From positions 2,230,001-2,294,000 of the forward strand of contig JAJEKV010000034.1 of NCBI GenBank assembly GCA_021234155.1: a stretch of DNA of 64,000 nt, in the 5' to 3' direction. The DNA is from Isoetes taiwanensis (taxonomy: Eukaryota > Streptophyta > Lycopodiopsida > Isoetales > Isoetaceae). Positions 32,290 through 42,869 of the stretch are shown here, piece by piece. The notes beneath the pieces are model-generated. The model made no database searches. It was not told the DNA's origin and worked only from the letters and a program-made list of their open reading frames with translations. Positions within the stretch are counted from its first letter, which is position 1, and every line of letters starts with the position of its first letter. The translations under genes and the position numbers were made by a program.

Positions 32290-32755
32290 GCCGCAAAGGA
32301 GGGATTTGAAAGCAATCCTTTTCTGGGCAATGCTCTAATAGATATTTATGTCTGCTAGGGTTTGTTTGAGAAGGCACAAGAAGTCTTCAACAAACTTCAT
32401 GCTCAAGATGCACTGTCTTGGAGTGCGTTAATTGCAGGATATGCAGAAAATGGGTTTAGCGTGGAAGCACTGCAATGTTTTAAAAAAATGAAATCAAGTG
32501 GCATGTCTCCAAATGCTATCGCATTTGTCTATGGATTGAAGGCTTATGGTAGCCTCAGACACGCATATGGTGGAAAGGTACTACATGCTCTGATCATTCA
32601 AAGAAATTTCCATGGCAATCATGTCCTTGGAAATGCTCTCATAGACATGTATACAAAATGTTCATTACTTTTGGAGGCACATGATGTTTTTGGTAGGATG
32701 CCAGTTCATGATATCATAGCTTGGACAACAATATTTGCAGGACGTATTGAACAAG
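32290..32755 (+). pseudogene. PLS-type PPR gene, 5' part
   Basis: Plus-strand coding reads SNPFLGNALIDIYVC, then a TAG near 32357, then continues in frame: FEKAQEVFNKLHAQDALSWS, ALIAGYAENGFSVEALQCF, SSGMSPNAIAFVYGLKAYGS, NHVLGNALIDMYTKCS, HDIIAWTTIFAG. These are alternating P, L and S motifs of a land-plant pentatricopeptide repeat protein; such proteins act in organellar RNA editing or processing. The N-terminal targeting region is missing or unrecognisable. The frame is cut at 32755 by copia element 2 and continues at 37612. The nonsense codon, the later frameshifts and the insertion make it a pseudogene. Confidence 0.8.
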
Positions 32756-32979
32756 TGACAAGGATAAACAAGAACGAAGAAATATGGAACAACTGATCAT
32801 TCGATTGATCTTTGGGAAATACTTAAATACAATGGAGTCCACGATTCGTGGAACTAATCTAGGAAAGCAACAACAAAATACAATGCAGATTCTTCTGGAA
32901 GGAATTTGGCAGAACGGTTTGCTGTGTCAGCCCTAAACTTGGTCAGCAGAGAATGTGTCAGAGGTTGAATACGTTGACA
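32756..32979 (-). repeat. 3' LTR of copia element 2
   Basis: 224 bp by TG...CA ends and by its position next to the ACAAG duplication. About 150 bp (32829-32979) align with the partner LTR at 37453-37606. The outer 70 bp have no counterpart there. Confidence 0.75.
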
Positions 32980-32990
32980 CTCCCCCTTCA

Positions 32991-35900
32991 ATCTTGACAC
33001 AAAGAGCTGTGATGCCAAGATTCTGCCTATGTTGCTCAAAGCGATCCCTAGGCAAGGCTTTAGTAAAAGCATCTGCTAGCATGCTGGACGTAGGAAGATA
33101 ATCCAAGTGAATGAAACCTTCTTCAATCTGTTGTTGCACATAATGATAGTGGACAGGGATGTGATTTGTCCTGGCCCTGTGAGCAGGACATTGAGCCATA
33201 TTCTGGGCACTTTGGTTATCAATCCAAACTTGTAATGGCAGAGGAGGGGTTAAAGCATGTTAGGGTGTACCACTTTTGGAACCTACCTAAAATATCCACT
33301 GGGTACTCACATATGGTGATATTGCTTCATGCTCATGATAATGGGTGATATGAAAAGTGCTCTAACACATCATGCTTCTATTACTCTCAATCATGAAGCA
33401 AAAATATTGACTATTAGCTTTGATTTAGGTACTTTTAATATCAATTAGGTACACGCAGAAAAAGTACTCAAAAACTACCTTTTAGATACTTTTTGTGGCA
33501 CACCCTAACATGCTCTCACCCGGAGATGGATTGTGAACAAATTGTAAGAGACGGTGATAGGACACAAGATCTCGTGCTTCATGTGAAAGTGAGAGATATT
33601 CAGCTTCAGCTGATGATCTGGCTACTGTTGCCTGCTTCTTTGAGATCCATCCTAGAGGGCCGCCATAGTATAAAAAACAGCAGCCTGTGGTAGAACGGCC
33701 TTTGACGTTTGTACCCCAACTAACATCCACCATCAAAGTAAGATCTAAGAAGTTGTTGCTGGAATATGTGATGCCATGATATGGTGTGTGCTTCAGATAA
33801 CGAAGGATTCTTTTTGCAAGAAACCAATGGGTCAAGGTAAAGTTGTCGCTGAACTGACTTAAGGTAATCACTGCATAACAGAGGTCAGGTCTGGTAGAAA
33901 TCATCAGATACATGAGACTTCCTATCAAAGATCTGTAGGGAACATCTGGAAGAGAATTGGAGGAAGGGGTGGCATCAAACAAATGAAGATTAGGCTCCAT
34001 GGGAAGAGAAGTGGGATTTGATGAGGCCATCCCAAAACATGCCAGAATTTCTTGAATATATTTGCGTTGATCAAGATGAAGAATTCGTTGGTGACGATCA
34101 TGGTGAATGTGTATGCCAAGAAAGAATGTCGCATCTCCCATAAACTTCATTGAAAAATGCTCAGAAAGGTGGCGATGGATCTGATCAAGGTGTAAACGAT
34201 TGTTCCCAATCAAGAGGAGGTCATCCACATATAAGAGAATCAGAACAATAATGTCATTCTGCTGGTGGATATACACTATAGGATCAGTAGGAGAAGCCTG
34301 AAATTGTAAAGCATGAAGAACAGAGTCAAACTTTTGAAACCAGGACCTGGATGCTTGCTTAAGACCATAGATAGCTTTGTTCAAACGGCAGACATGATGA
34401 GGAAGACTGGAATTCTCAAACCTGGCGGTTGGCGCATAAAAATGACCTCCTGGAGATCTCCATGGAGAAAAGCAGTTTGAACATCAAGCTGTAAGATATC
34501 CCAATCAGTTCGAGCAGCAACAGCAACGATTGTTCTCAAACTGTTCATATGAACAACAGGAGAATATGTCTGATCAAAATCTATCCCATGAACTTGAGTA
34601 AATCCTCGAGCAACAAGTCGTGCTTTATGGCGCTCAAGAGAACCATCTGCCTGGAGCTTTTTGGAGAACACCCATTTGCAATCAATCAAATTGTGACCTG
34701 AGGTAAAGGGACAAGAGTCCAGACATTGTTTTGGTGCATGGAAGAGATCTCAGATTTAGCAGCTTGGCGCCATTGAGAGGCTTCAGAGCCATGAAGTGCT
34801 TCATGAATGGAGGAAGGAGCATCTGAGGTGGCTAGGCAGACCCATTCTGCAAGGCTACATTCAGCATTGGCCAAGACTTTGGAGGTGGGAGTTTTTGATC
34901 TCTGAGATCGTCGAAGAACAGGAGGATCAGCAACGAGTGGAGGCTCTTCTTGATGTATTTGAGGAAGCAAGGGCTCAGTAGAAGGCAAAGGATCGTGAGT
35001 AGAAGGCAAAGGATCGTGAGGGTCTGATGCTTGAGGAGGCTGGGGATCCCTGATTTGGTGATGGCGGGCAAGTCTTGAAGCTTCCATATCAGTGAGAGGA
35101 TCTGAGACAAGTTGATCAGAAGCAATGAAATCAACATCAAGATCAGGATCTACTTCACCATATGGCTGTGATTCATCAAAGTAGACGCTTGTACTCACAT
35201 AAACTTTGTTAGTAGGAGGATGCCAACATCTGTAAGCTTTATGATTGGGAGAATACCCAAGTAACCTGCACTTGATGCTCTTGTCATCAAATTTGGTTCG
35301 AAGATCCTTGGAAATCTGAACGTAAACTGTACTGCCAAAAATCCTGAGATGTGACAGGTCGGGCTTGGTGCCAAACCAAACTTCATGTGGAGTAGAACCG
35401 GGTACAGCAAATGTAGGAAGAAGGTTCTGAATATGAATGGCAGCTGCAACTGCTTCTTCCCAGAAAAACTTACTCAATTGGGCTTGTACTAACAAGCTTT
35501 TGGCAGCTTCACATATGGTGCGATTCTTTCGTTCGGCAATGCCGTTTTGCTGTGGAGTATCACGAGTGGTGAGTTGCCGATGGATCCCAGCATCTGCACA
35601 ATATTCCTGGAAAAGATTGCTCAAATACTCCCCTCCCCCATCAGTCCAGAGGCATTTGATTTTTCGGCCTGTTTGAGTCTCCACAGAAGCCTTGAATAGC
35701 TGAAAAGCCTCAAAGGCTTGGCTTTTATGTTTGAGGAAATAGGCTGCAACACGCCTGCTATGATCATCAGTAAAGGAAATGTAGTAAGCATTTCCCTTCC
35801 GGCTTTGAATTCCCATGGGGCCACAAAGATCAGAATGTATGAGGTCAAGGATTGCTGGAGCTCGTGTGCCAACTGCAGTAAAGGATCTACGGGAGTGCTT

Positions 35901-36569
35901 GCCAAGCATGCATGCATGACAAGTGCCAAGGTCAACGTTTGGAAGAGGATCAAGGCCTGTAACCAGTTGGTGATGATGCATGTAATGGAGGGTCCGGGAA
36001 TTCACATGGGCTAGACGTTGCTGCCATAACAGAAGGGAATTATTTGGGGTTGTGGTGAGAAGGGCCTGATGTGAATGAGACAAAGGCATCTCATAAAGAT
36101 TTCCAGCTCGAAAACCACGGGCAAGAGGTTCACCTTGGATTATTGCATCATCGCTGTAGAATAAAACAGAATTTTTGCCAAAAACAACAAGCATACCAGA
36201 GTCAGCAACACGAGCAACAGAGAGAAGATTTTTCCATAAAGCAGGAACTAGCAAAGCATCAGGAATGGGGCGAAAAGAACCTTGGAGCAAGGGAAAATTG
36301 AAAGTTCCACGGGCTGTGATATGAGCTTCGGCTTTGGATCCCATTTGAACATCACCGGAACTAGGAAAAGAATTAAGCAAGAAACTTGGATTGTTGACCA
36401 TGATGGAGGTACATGCAGAATCAGGAGGAGATGAATCGAGAGGCAAGGTTTCTTCTTCATGAACATGGAAAACTTCTTCAGCAAGAACGGGAAAAGTTTC
36501 AATTTCTTCTGAAATGCAGGCGTCTTCAATAATGCAGCTTTCTTCCTTAAGGCTCAAAGCCTCAACCAT
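32991..36569 (-). pseudogene. copia 2 pol: protease to RNase H, interrupted by a MITE
   Basis: The main frame (36569-34686, 627 codons) has the protease motif DSACTS (residues 50-55), the zinc region QQRLAHVN ... CHAC (about 183-220) and integrase D247 (HSDLCG), D310 (WTDGGGEY) and E346 (GIAERKNRT). Frame changes near 34690 and 34400 lead through CKWVFSKKLQADGSLERHKA to NKAIYGLKQASRSWFQKF, the RT active site LLYVDDLLLIG, STRPDLCYAV, and RNase H (SSAEAEYLSLSHEARDL). At 33508 the MITE cuts in. Beyond it the end continues with VWIDNQSAQNMAQ and SSMLADAFTKALPRDRF. All catalytic residues expected for copia are visible, but no continuous frame exists. Confidence 0.85.
33260..33508. mobile_element. 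249-bp MITE with TTAGGGTG termini
   Basis: The left end TTAGGGTGTACCACTTTTGG and the reverse complement of the right end (TTAGGGTGTGCCACAAAAAG) form imperfect inverted repeats. CATG flanks both sides (33256-33259 and 33509-33512), consistent with a 4-bp duplication, though a 2-bp one cannot be excluded. It splits the RNase H region of copia element 2, so it inserted later. It has no coding capacity. Confidence 0.7.
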
Positions 36570-37408
36570 TTGAGCGGATTCATCAGCTTTAGGTTTAGAA
36601 GGATCAGCAGGTCTGAATGAGGAAGTAGAGCCAGTTGGTGTGGAAAAAGACTGAGGCTTGCTGGGACAATGATCTGCATAATGGCCAAATCCTTTGCAGT
36701 GCCATCTTTGGCATATTGAGGCTTGGATTCAAATTCTGGACGACCTTTCCTTTGGGTATAGCAAGCTTGCTCGGGACAAGTTTTGTCTCCCCTTTCTTTA
36801 TGCATCAAAGAAAGCTCAATCAGATCATCCGTGACTTCCTCCCATGTGACCCCTTTCTTGCTAGTAATCATGACCTCAACTGTATGGGTCCATGATTTGG
36901 GAAGTGATTTGTAGAGCCTCAATTTCTTTTGAGCTTCAGATAAAGCATGCTCTTCTCCTGCATCAGCAAGAAGATCAAATTTATCTTGCATTTTGAGAAT
37001 GTGCATCCTCAAATCCTGCCCATCTTGGAACTTCATATCTTCAAGCTCAGTGTGCAGCTGAAGAATCTCCACATCAGACTTTTTACCACATCTGTTGATC
37101 AGGACGTCCCACAGACATTTACTGTCGGCATCCAGCTCTCCACGAACCATCTGCAGGACATTCTTTGAGAGACACATAGCTATGCAAGCTATGGCCTTGC
37201 TATCTTTTTGCTTCCAGAGCAAAAGATCCTTCTGCTGAGAGGCATCAGCCTTCTCAGTGATCTTCGGTGGCAATTCAGTGCCGTCAACAACTTCCCAAAG
37301 GAGCTCAACTTTGAGATACAAGGTCATCATGCGTTTCCAACCCTCAAAACCTTTTCCATCAAAAGTTTGAGGATGCAAACTCACCAAAAGAGAATTGCTT
37401 GCAGCCAT
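36554..37408 (-). pseudogene. copia 2 gag
   Basis: A 284-codon frame starts MAASNSLLVSLHPQTFDGKG and contains gag-typical WKRMMTLYLKVELLWEVV, AIACIAMCLSKNVLQMV, DLRMHILKMQDKFDLL and LYKSLPKSWTHTVEVM. Near 36715 it shifts frame; in the other frame a zinc-knuckle-like CQRWHCKGFGHYADHC follows. This has CX4C spacing rather than the usual CX2C. That frame joins the pol frame (DESAQMVEALSL), so gag and pol were probably one reading frame before the indel. Confidence 0.75.
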
Positions 37409-37452
37409 TTGTTCAGAATCCTTGACAACCCAGAGATCTTTTCAAACTTCAA

Positions 37453-37606
37453 TATACAATGGAGTCCACGATTCGTGGCACTAATCTAGGAAAGCAACAA
37501 CAAAATACAATGCAAATTCTTCTGGAAGGAATTTGGCAGAACGGTTTGCTGTATCAGCCCTGAACTTGGTCAGCAGAGAATGCGTCAGAGGTTGAATACG
37601 TTGACA
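37453..37606 (-). repeat. truncated 5' LTR of copia element 2
   Basis: About 154 bp matching the inner part of the 3' LTR, ending at GTTGACA beside the ACAAG duplication. The last ~70 bp of the LTR and the primer-binding site are missing; only about 45 bp separate it from the gag ATG. Confidence 0.7.
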
Positions 37607-37611
37607 ACAAG

Positions 37612-38652
37612 ATCCCGGTCTAGATATTCCGAAATATGTCGAGTTCATGCAACTAGAAGGCACAAATTTTAGACACTATCGCATTCATAAGCTGTTTGAA
37701 AGCATGTGCTAATACAGGATTCGTGCACAATGTGCAACATATACACAAGGAGATTGTGAGGAAAGGCTTTGGAAAAGATCTTTTTATTGGCACTACTTTG
37801 ATTGATGTATATGGTAAACTTGGTGCAATTTTGGAGGCAGAGGAAGTCTTTAATAACCTGCCAGTTCGTAATGTTGTATCTTGGAATGCACTAATAGAAG
37901 TGCTTACTGAAAATGATTGTGATGTGCTGTAGAAGCACTTAAGTATCTCGAGCAAATGCAATGGAATGGCTTATCTCCACATGCTATCACGTTTATTATC
38001 TGTTTGAGGGCTTGCGGTAGCATAGGAGCCATACACAGGGGCCGAGAGCTCCATAAGCTGATTTTGTTAAAGGGATTTGCTGGGAATATTGGAAATGGCT
38101 TGATAGACATATATGCTAAATGTGGATCACTTCCAGAAGCAAGGGAGGTTTTTGGTAAACTGCCATGTAGAAATCTCATGTCATGGACAAGATAAATGGG
38201 TATGGGTCAAACAATGATGGAAACATGGCAGTACAATGTTTCAATATATGCAGGAGGATGGCATAAAGCCAGATGCTATTACATTCATTTGTCTACTTAC
38301 TGCATGCAGCCGTTGTAGCTTAATTGTCGAGGCCCATAAATATTTTAAAATCATGACAGAAAAATATAAAATTATGCCAGCAATGGATCACTATATCTGC
38401 ATGATAGATCTCCTTGCACGGTCAGGGCTTTTGTGTCAGGCAGAGCTCTTACTTGAGACTACGCCATGCTCTTCATCTGCAGAAGCATGCATTGCATTGC
38501 TTAGTGCATGCCGAAGTCATGGCGAAACAGAAGTAGCACTAAGATGTTTTCAAAGGTTAGTTCGGATGAACCAACAAGATGTTGCGATATCAGAAATATC
38601 TACTCCACTTCCCCGGCTTCAGCTTCCAAAGAACTCGTTGCATATGACTTAG
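37612..38652 (+). pseudogene. PLS-type PPR gene, 3' part
   Basis: Continues the PPR frame after copia element 2. The host codons resume (PGLDIPKYVEFMQLEG), shift frame near 37668, and go on through DTIAFISCLKACANTGF, KDLFIGTTLIDVYGKLG and PVRNVVSWNALIE. A second shift near 37930 leads to QWNGLSPHAITFIICL, NGLIDIYAKCGSLPEAREVF and CRNLMSW. A third near 38200 leads to DGIKPDAITFICLLTACS, MDHYICMIDLLARSGL, ACIALLSACRSHGETEVAL and a stop at 38650. The last part is the start of the E domain; no E+ or DYW domain follows. At least three frameshifts and the insertion make it non-functional. Confidence 0.8.
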
Positions 38653-40578
38653 GGCAATATGATTATGCCTTGCAACACCAGGACTAAGGTCCCCTTGGAA
38701 ATGGATTTAAGCTTTTCACTGTTCTTTGAGTTGGATTTGGTATATACCATTGCGTTCAGTTTCAAGTAAACTTGGATTTTTTGCTCTTGCAAACGAGGAC
38801 AATTAAGCATGTTATAAGAGCAATGGCCATGCTCTCGCTATAGAATTGCCAATTCAGCCATATTTGGCACTGCTTTGCTCTTCTTGACTTACTCTTCTAG
38901 CCCGTGTCACCAAAGCTCTATTTTTCTCTTCTTTGATAGCAAGGTTCATATTTTGATATTTCTTTGGTTAGTTTCACCTTTGTATGAATATGAAATTCAT
39001 GGTTTTCTTGGCTCTCATAGATAAGGCACAAAGCATGGCAAATCCGAGCTGCATAGCAAAACTCATGTAGGGATTATGTGCTCCACGGCCAGGGTTATTG
39101 GATTCAAATACACAATTTCTAAAAGAACACTAGAAGGAAGCATTATGGTTTCACATTTATTAAGACCCTTGTTGGGATAAAGGAGAAGTTAAGTTCATGT
39201 TTGCATTCTGGACTCTAGGTACACATTTTGAATAGAGGAGAAATAGGTTCATGTTTGCATTTGAAAGGTACACATTTCTTAAATATGGTTGCAAGGTAGG
39301 TATTGCATATGCCAATGTATTGAAGGTTGGTTGTGACTGATTGTTTTTCTTTGCACTATGGTGGAGAAGTGTCTATCTTCCATCCAGCAACTGCAGTGGT
39401 TAGAGGTTATTCTCCACAGACAATAGCACTTAAGGTTTTTAGCATCCTCCAATCTTCTAAACCAAGTTAGAGACGGTTTTCACGAAAGACGCTATGCATA
39501 TTTTTTGCTCAAGGACGCTGTGCATATTTATGCATATTCATTGCATCAAAGTGATGGATGCAGACTCACGACCAATTCAGAACTCATCATGTATGTGAAA
39601 TTATTCGGCCAGCATAGGTATGATGTAAAAAGCATGTAAATGTGGTATGATTTATAATGCACAACTATGTGTTTTGCATTATGCCCATGCAAGATATGAT
39701 AGAATGTTTATGTTCTTAATTATATGTCCATTGATTGATCAAGTTGATGGCATGTCATGGACCACTTAAGCCACCTGTTGTGCATACCATGTCAAAGCCA
39801 TTTAGTTCCCAGCTGAGTATTTTCTATTCAGGAATGGTGAATGCCTATGATGATGTTTCTACTGAGAAGGTACTATTTGAAAACTAAAATTCATCCTTCA
39901 ATGTCCACGAGTTCACACCAATTTATATGGGAATCGTGATGTCAATAAAAGTAGTATTTCAAAGATACAGTCCTCAACGTTGCATATGTTAATCTTGTTA
40001 TGAAGATTAGCAATCTATATTGATTGGTGAAGAGAACCTAAACATTACTTTTAAGCCATTGCGATTTCAAAGAAAAAATTGTAACTTATTCACCTTGGTA
40101 GAATAGCGGGATGTTGCACGTTAGGCCATTTGTTATGAGCTGGGAAAGAGAAACGTTCCGCCGCGATAAGTTTCTTGTATGTTATAAACATACCTTAACG
40201 TTCAATTACAAATGTTATGGGTTCCCAATTCCATTGGCCTACAAACGTTATGGGTTCCCAATTCCATTCGCCATTTGAGTTACTAGGCCAAGAAACCTAA
40301 GTAAGCGAGCCCATTGACTCAAATGACATAAAAAGGTGATTAATGCCTATTTTACCCCCTCTTGCGACATCATAATCTTTACTCACCCCTCTTAGATTTG
40401 GGCATATCGGGTGGTACCAAGTAGTATCCACTCTAAGCAAGAATGTATTGGTACGGTCTAATCTTGCAAATCTTAGTTTCGTAGTTGATGTCAATGAAAA
40501 GTGGGATGCTATTGTGGTATGCAAAAATGAATTTGATTTAATGGAGAAAATAAATGAGAAGCGTTCTTTTGACATCTT
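38653..40578. other. no gene; 35-bp tandem duplication near 40200-40275
   Basis: AT-rich intergenic sequence. 'GTTATGGGTTCCCAATTCCA' occurs at about 40213 and again at about 40247. At about 40130-40190 the plus strand matches, in reverse orientation, the hairpin region at 23982-24022 but lacks one arm. No coding region is supported. Confidence 0.5.
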
Positions 40579-40662
40579 GGGGTGGTGGCGCAGTTGGCTA
40601 GCGCGTAGGTCTCATAGCTACGTGAAATCCTGAGGTCGAGAGTTCGAGCCTCTCTCACCCCA
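40579..40662 (+). tRNA. tRNA-Met(CAT), elongator, with intron
   Basis: 84 nt. The acceptor GGGGTGG pairs with TCACCCC and A is the discriminator. The D-arm is GCGC...GCGC, the anticodon loop is CTCATA+A, the T-arm is GAGAGTTCGAGCCTCTC, and no CCA is encoded. Ten bases (GCTACGTGAA) lie between position 37 and 38, the normal intron place of plant elongator tRNA-Met genes. With the intron removed the cloverleaf closes, with the usual position 31/39 mismatch of eukaryotic elongator tRNA-Met. The internal A and B boxes (GGCGCAGTTGGC; GAGTTCGAGCC) are intact and a TTTT terminator follows at about 40668. It reads internal AUG codons. Confidence 0.95.
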
Positions 40663-40745
40663 AATGTTTTACAGATTCTTTACTTACTGCCAAGATTACT
40701 CCACCCCAAATGTTTTTACAGAGTTTTTGTCTACTGCCAAGATTT
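40657..40745 (+). repeat. tandem duplication of the tRNA 3' end and trailer
   Basis: 'ACCCCAAATGTTTTACAGA' at 40657 recurs as 'ACCCCAAATGTTTTTACAGA' at about 40701, each followed by a T-rich stretch and ACTGCCAAGATT. Only the last tRNA bases are included, so the second copy is not a tRNA gene. Confidence 0.75.
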
Positions 40746-41319
40746 GCATGCGTGACAGACTAGGAGGGCCAGTTTGCTATTCTGGCCGAAGATGATGGCT
40801 ATGGCAGTCGGTTGGAAGCCGAAAATTTGTGAGGTCATGCATCTTAATAGTTCTGTTAGCCATGTCTAATATTCCTCAAGCTTTAGTTCTGTTAGCCATG
40901 TCTAATATTTCTCAAGCTTTAGCTTCCGGACGGTTTTACTCATCCCTACAGATCGAACTACAGCTGACCTAAATGCGCAGATATGGCAGATATGGCAAAT
41001 ATGGTAATATAGAAGCTTTGATCCTGGAATAAGCTTCCAACCCTAATCAGAAAGCTCCTGGAATAAGCTTGCCATAGCCAGAAAGCTCGAACCCTAATCA
41101 GAAAGCTTTAACCTGCTTCCACTGTTGGAGGCCACAGCCTGCCACCTGCACTCAAGCAGTGCAAGATTGAACTAACAGAGAAGTTTTGTTCAAACAAGAA
41201 AGGGGATTTCTACAGGCTATTGCCATCATGCTTATCATAGTATCTGGAAGCGGCCATTTTAAAAGCGAGATCGCTGATAGGAGGCCATTTAAAGAATCGT
41301 AATTAGATGTTGGTTCCGG
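40746..41319. other. no gene; several short direct duplications
   Basis: 'AGTTCTGTTAGCCATGTCTA' occurs at about 40849 and 40885. 'CTGGAATAAGCTTSCMA' and 'ACCCTAATCAGAAAGCT' pairs follow at 41024-41110. The interval leads into the DUF2921 relic. Confidence 0.55.
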
Positions 41320-42452
41320 CAAAGCCGTGGCTGAGTTCATCTGTGGCAAAAAAAAAAAAAAATCGTTTGCAAAACTTCCAATCCGTGGCTTCATTATGTC
41401 TGATCCATGGTTAGATTTTGTGTTAACCAAGATGAACGCACTTTCCAAGTCTTGTGATTTCATGTTAAGGTTCCAGAGTACCCTAAAATGTAGAGCTGAA
41501 CATCCATGGCAGTGCAAGGCTACTTCACGAGTTTCGGCCCTAGTGTTGGCTTTGACAAGGTAAATATTTTTTTTGCAGCTCAAGTCGTAGGCTATAAAGA
41601 TAACCAGTTTACCAGTGGGGATTTAATAGAAGCTGCTTGGCGGTATCCAATAAAACCTCCTTCAACCATTCAACTAATTGGCAGAGTAGGATTACTGGGA
41701 GCAGTTTAGCCGGAGGATTGTATATGGTGGTCATCTTGTTCTGCAGGTTGTTACGTGTTTCAGAAAGAAGGGCGACAGCTTTCACTATCCTTGAAATGAT
41801 GTATGTTTTTGAAAATATTTCTGCTATCAAGGATTTCTTCCCTTTTTTTTTGGAAATATTTCTGCTATCGAGGATTTCTTCTCTTTGCTATTTTGTCAAA
41901 CCATTTCCGTTCTCAAATCCTCCTTACAGTCTAGCAAATAAACTGAAATATAAGTCAATCAGGCAATTAGTACAATGGAGAAGGTAGGCACCTTTGTCTC
42001 ATGCCAGAAATTATTTGAACGTCTCACTGTTCGTGCTGTTCGAGCTGAGCACTGTGCAGGTAATGTTCATTGTCAGAGCACCTCATTAAGTGTTGAGATT
42101 ATAGGTGTAAAGGGTGTCTACGACATATGACAAACTTGTTCTGTGAGAAATCAGATGAAATTGGCCTTGAAGACAGACAAGAGTTTGTAACAATAGCTGC
42201 ATCAGTGACTCTAATTATCAGGTTTGAAGTTGTTTGATACTCAAGCCATTTCAGCTGAAGGCGTTTACAATTCGAGTACACGAAAGTGTATATGGTCACA
42301 TGTGGGCACATTATATCATGGAGAAAACCCTTAACCAGACTGCCCAGTTAAAAGACGATAATGGTCTCGATTGTTTGGTTGAAATGACATTACAATATCA
42401 ATCTATCTATGTTAGATGGTTTATTCTTTCTAAGATGACTCGCATAAGATGA
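41320..42452 (+). pseudogene. relic of a DUF2921 gene
   Basis: Fragments in changing plus-strand frames match the intact gene at 54372-57500 in order. SDPWLDFVLTKMNALSKSCD corresponds to its SDPWSDFALGKQDSVTKSCD. VQGYFTSFGPSVGFDKVN corresponds to VQGSFTSFSTNVHFDKVS. PYSLANKLKYKSIR corresponds to PAGLANKLSYRYSR. EGVYNSSTRKVYMV corresponds to EGLYNPKTGKMYLV, and DNGLDCLVEMTLQYQ to ENGFDCLVEMIVSYP. Together they cover about residues 205-662 of the intact protein, with internal losses, many frameshifts and no membrane part. It is an old duplicate that lost function. Same strand as the intact gene, 12 kb upstream. Confidence 0.85.
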
Positions 42453-42476
42453 TCCCCTAATTTTCAAAAGTATCAA

Positions 42477-42509
<33 letters not shown>

Positions 42510-42869
42510 TAAGAGTGTGTTTTTTGTTATTAATAATAATAATAAAGATACAGAGAGTCCCCAATGGGACAAATAGGAAGCATTAGGGCTATTAAATGGG
42601 TTCTCTATGCATCATGATGCGTACTAAGGGAAGTCCTATTCCACAACAACATAATGGTAGAGAGACCCTATCTGGTCAGTTACTCAGATTGCTTTCTCCA
42701 CTAAACTCGAATTGTTCCACCATTAGACCTATCATGAAGGTCTAGGTCCTCAGAGCTCATCCAATGGCACTTGAAGTAGTTATAAAATCCTTCAATCTTA
42801 CCACCTCGGTCCAATCCCTTTATTATAGCTCATCCCCATCTTCCCCTGTGGTGGGACAATGCCATTAAA

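Larger units (their letters stand above)
32756..37606 (-). mobile_element. Ty1/copia element 2, inserted in a PPR gene
   Basis: The element lies between perfect 5-bp duplications ACAAG (32751-32755 and 37607-37611). The 3' LTR (32756-32979) starts TGTCAACG and ends TTGTCA on the minus strand, with a classic polypurine tract TTGAAGGGGGAG beside it. The 5' LTR is incomplete and no primer-binding site remains. Gag and pol are broken by several frameshifts, and pol carries a 249-bp MITE. The two LTRs differ at five positions over about 150 shared bases, so this insertion is older than element 1. Confidence 0.88.

Noticed and set aside
33260-33508. Telomeric origin of the TTAGGGTG ends
   Set aside because: Only one TTAGGG per end, in inverted orientation, as part of a longer terminal repeat.
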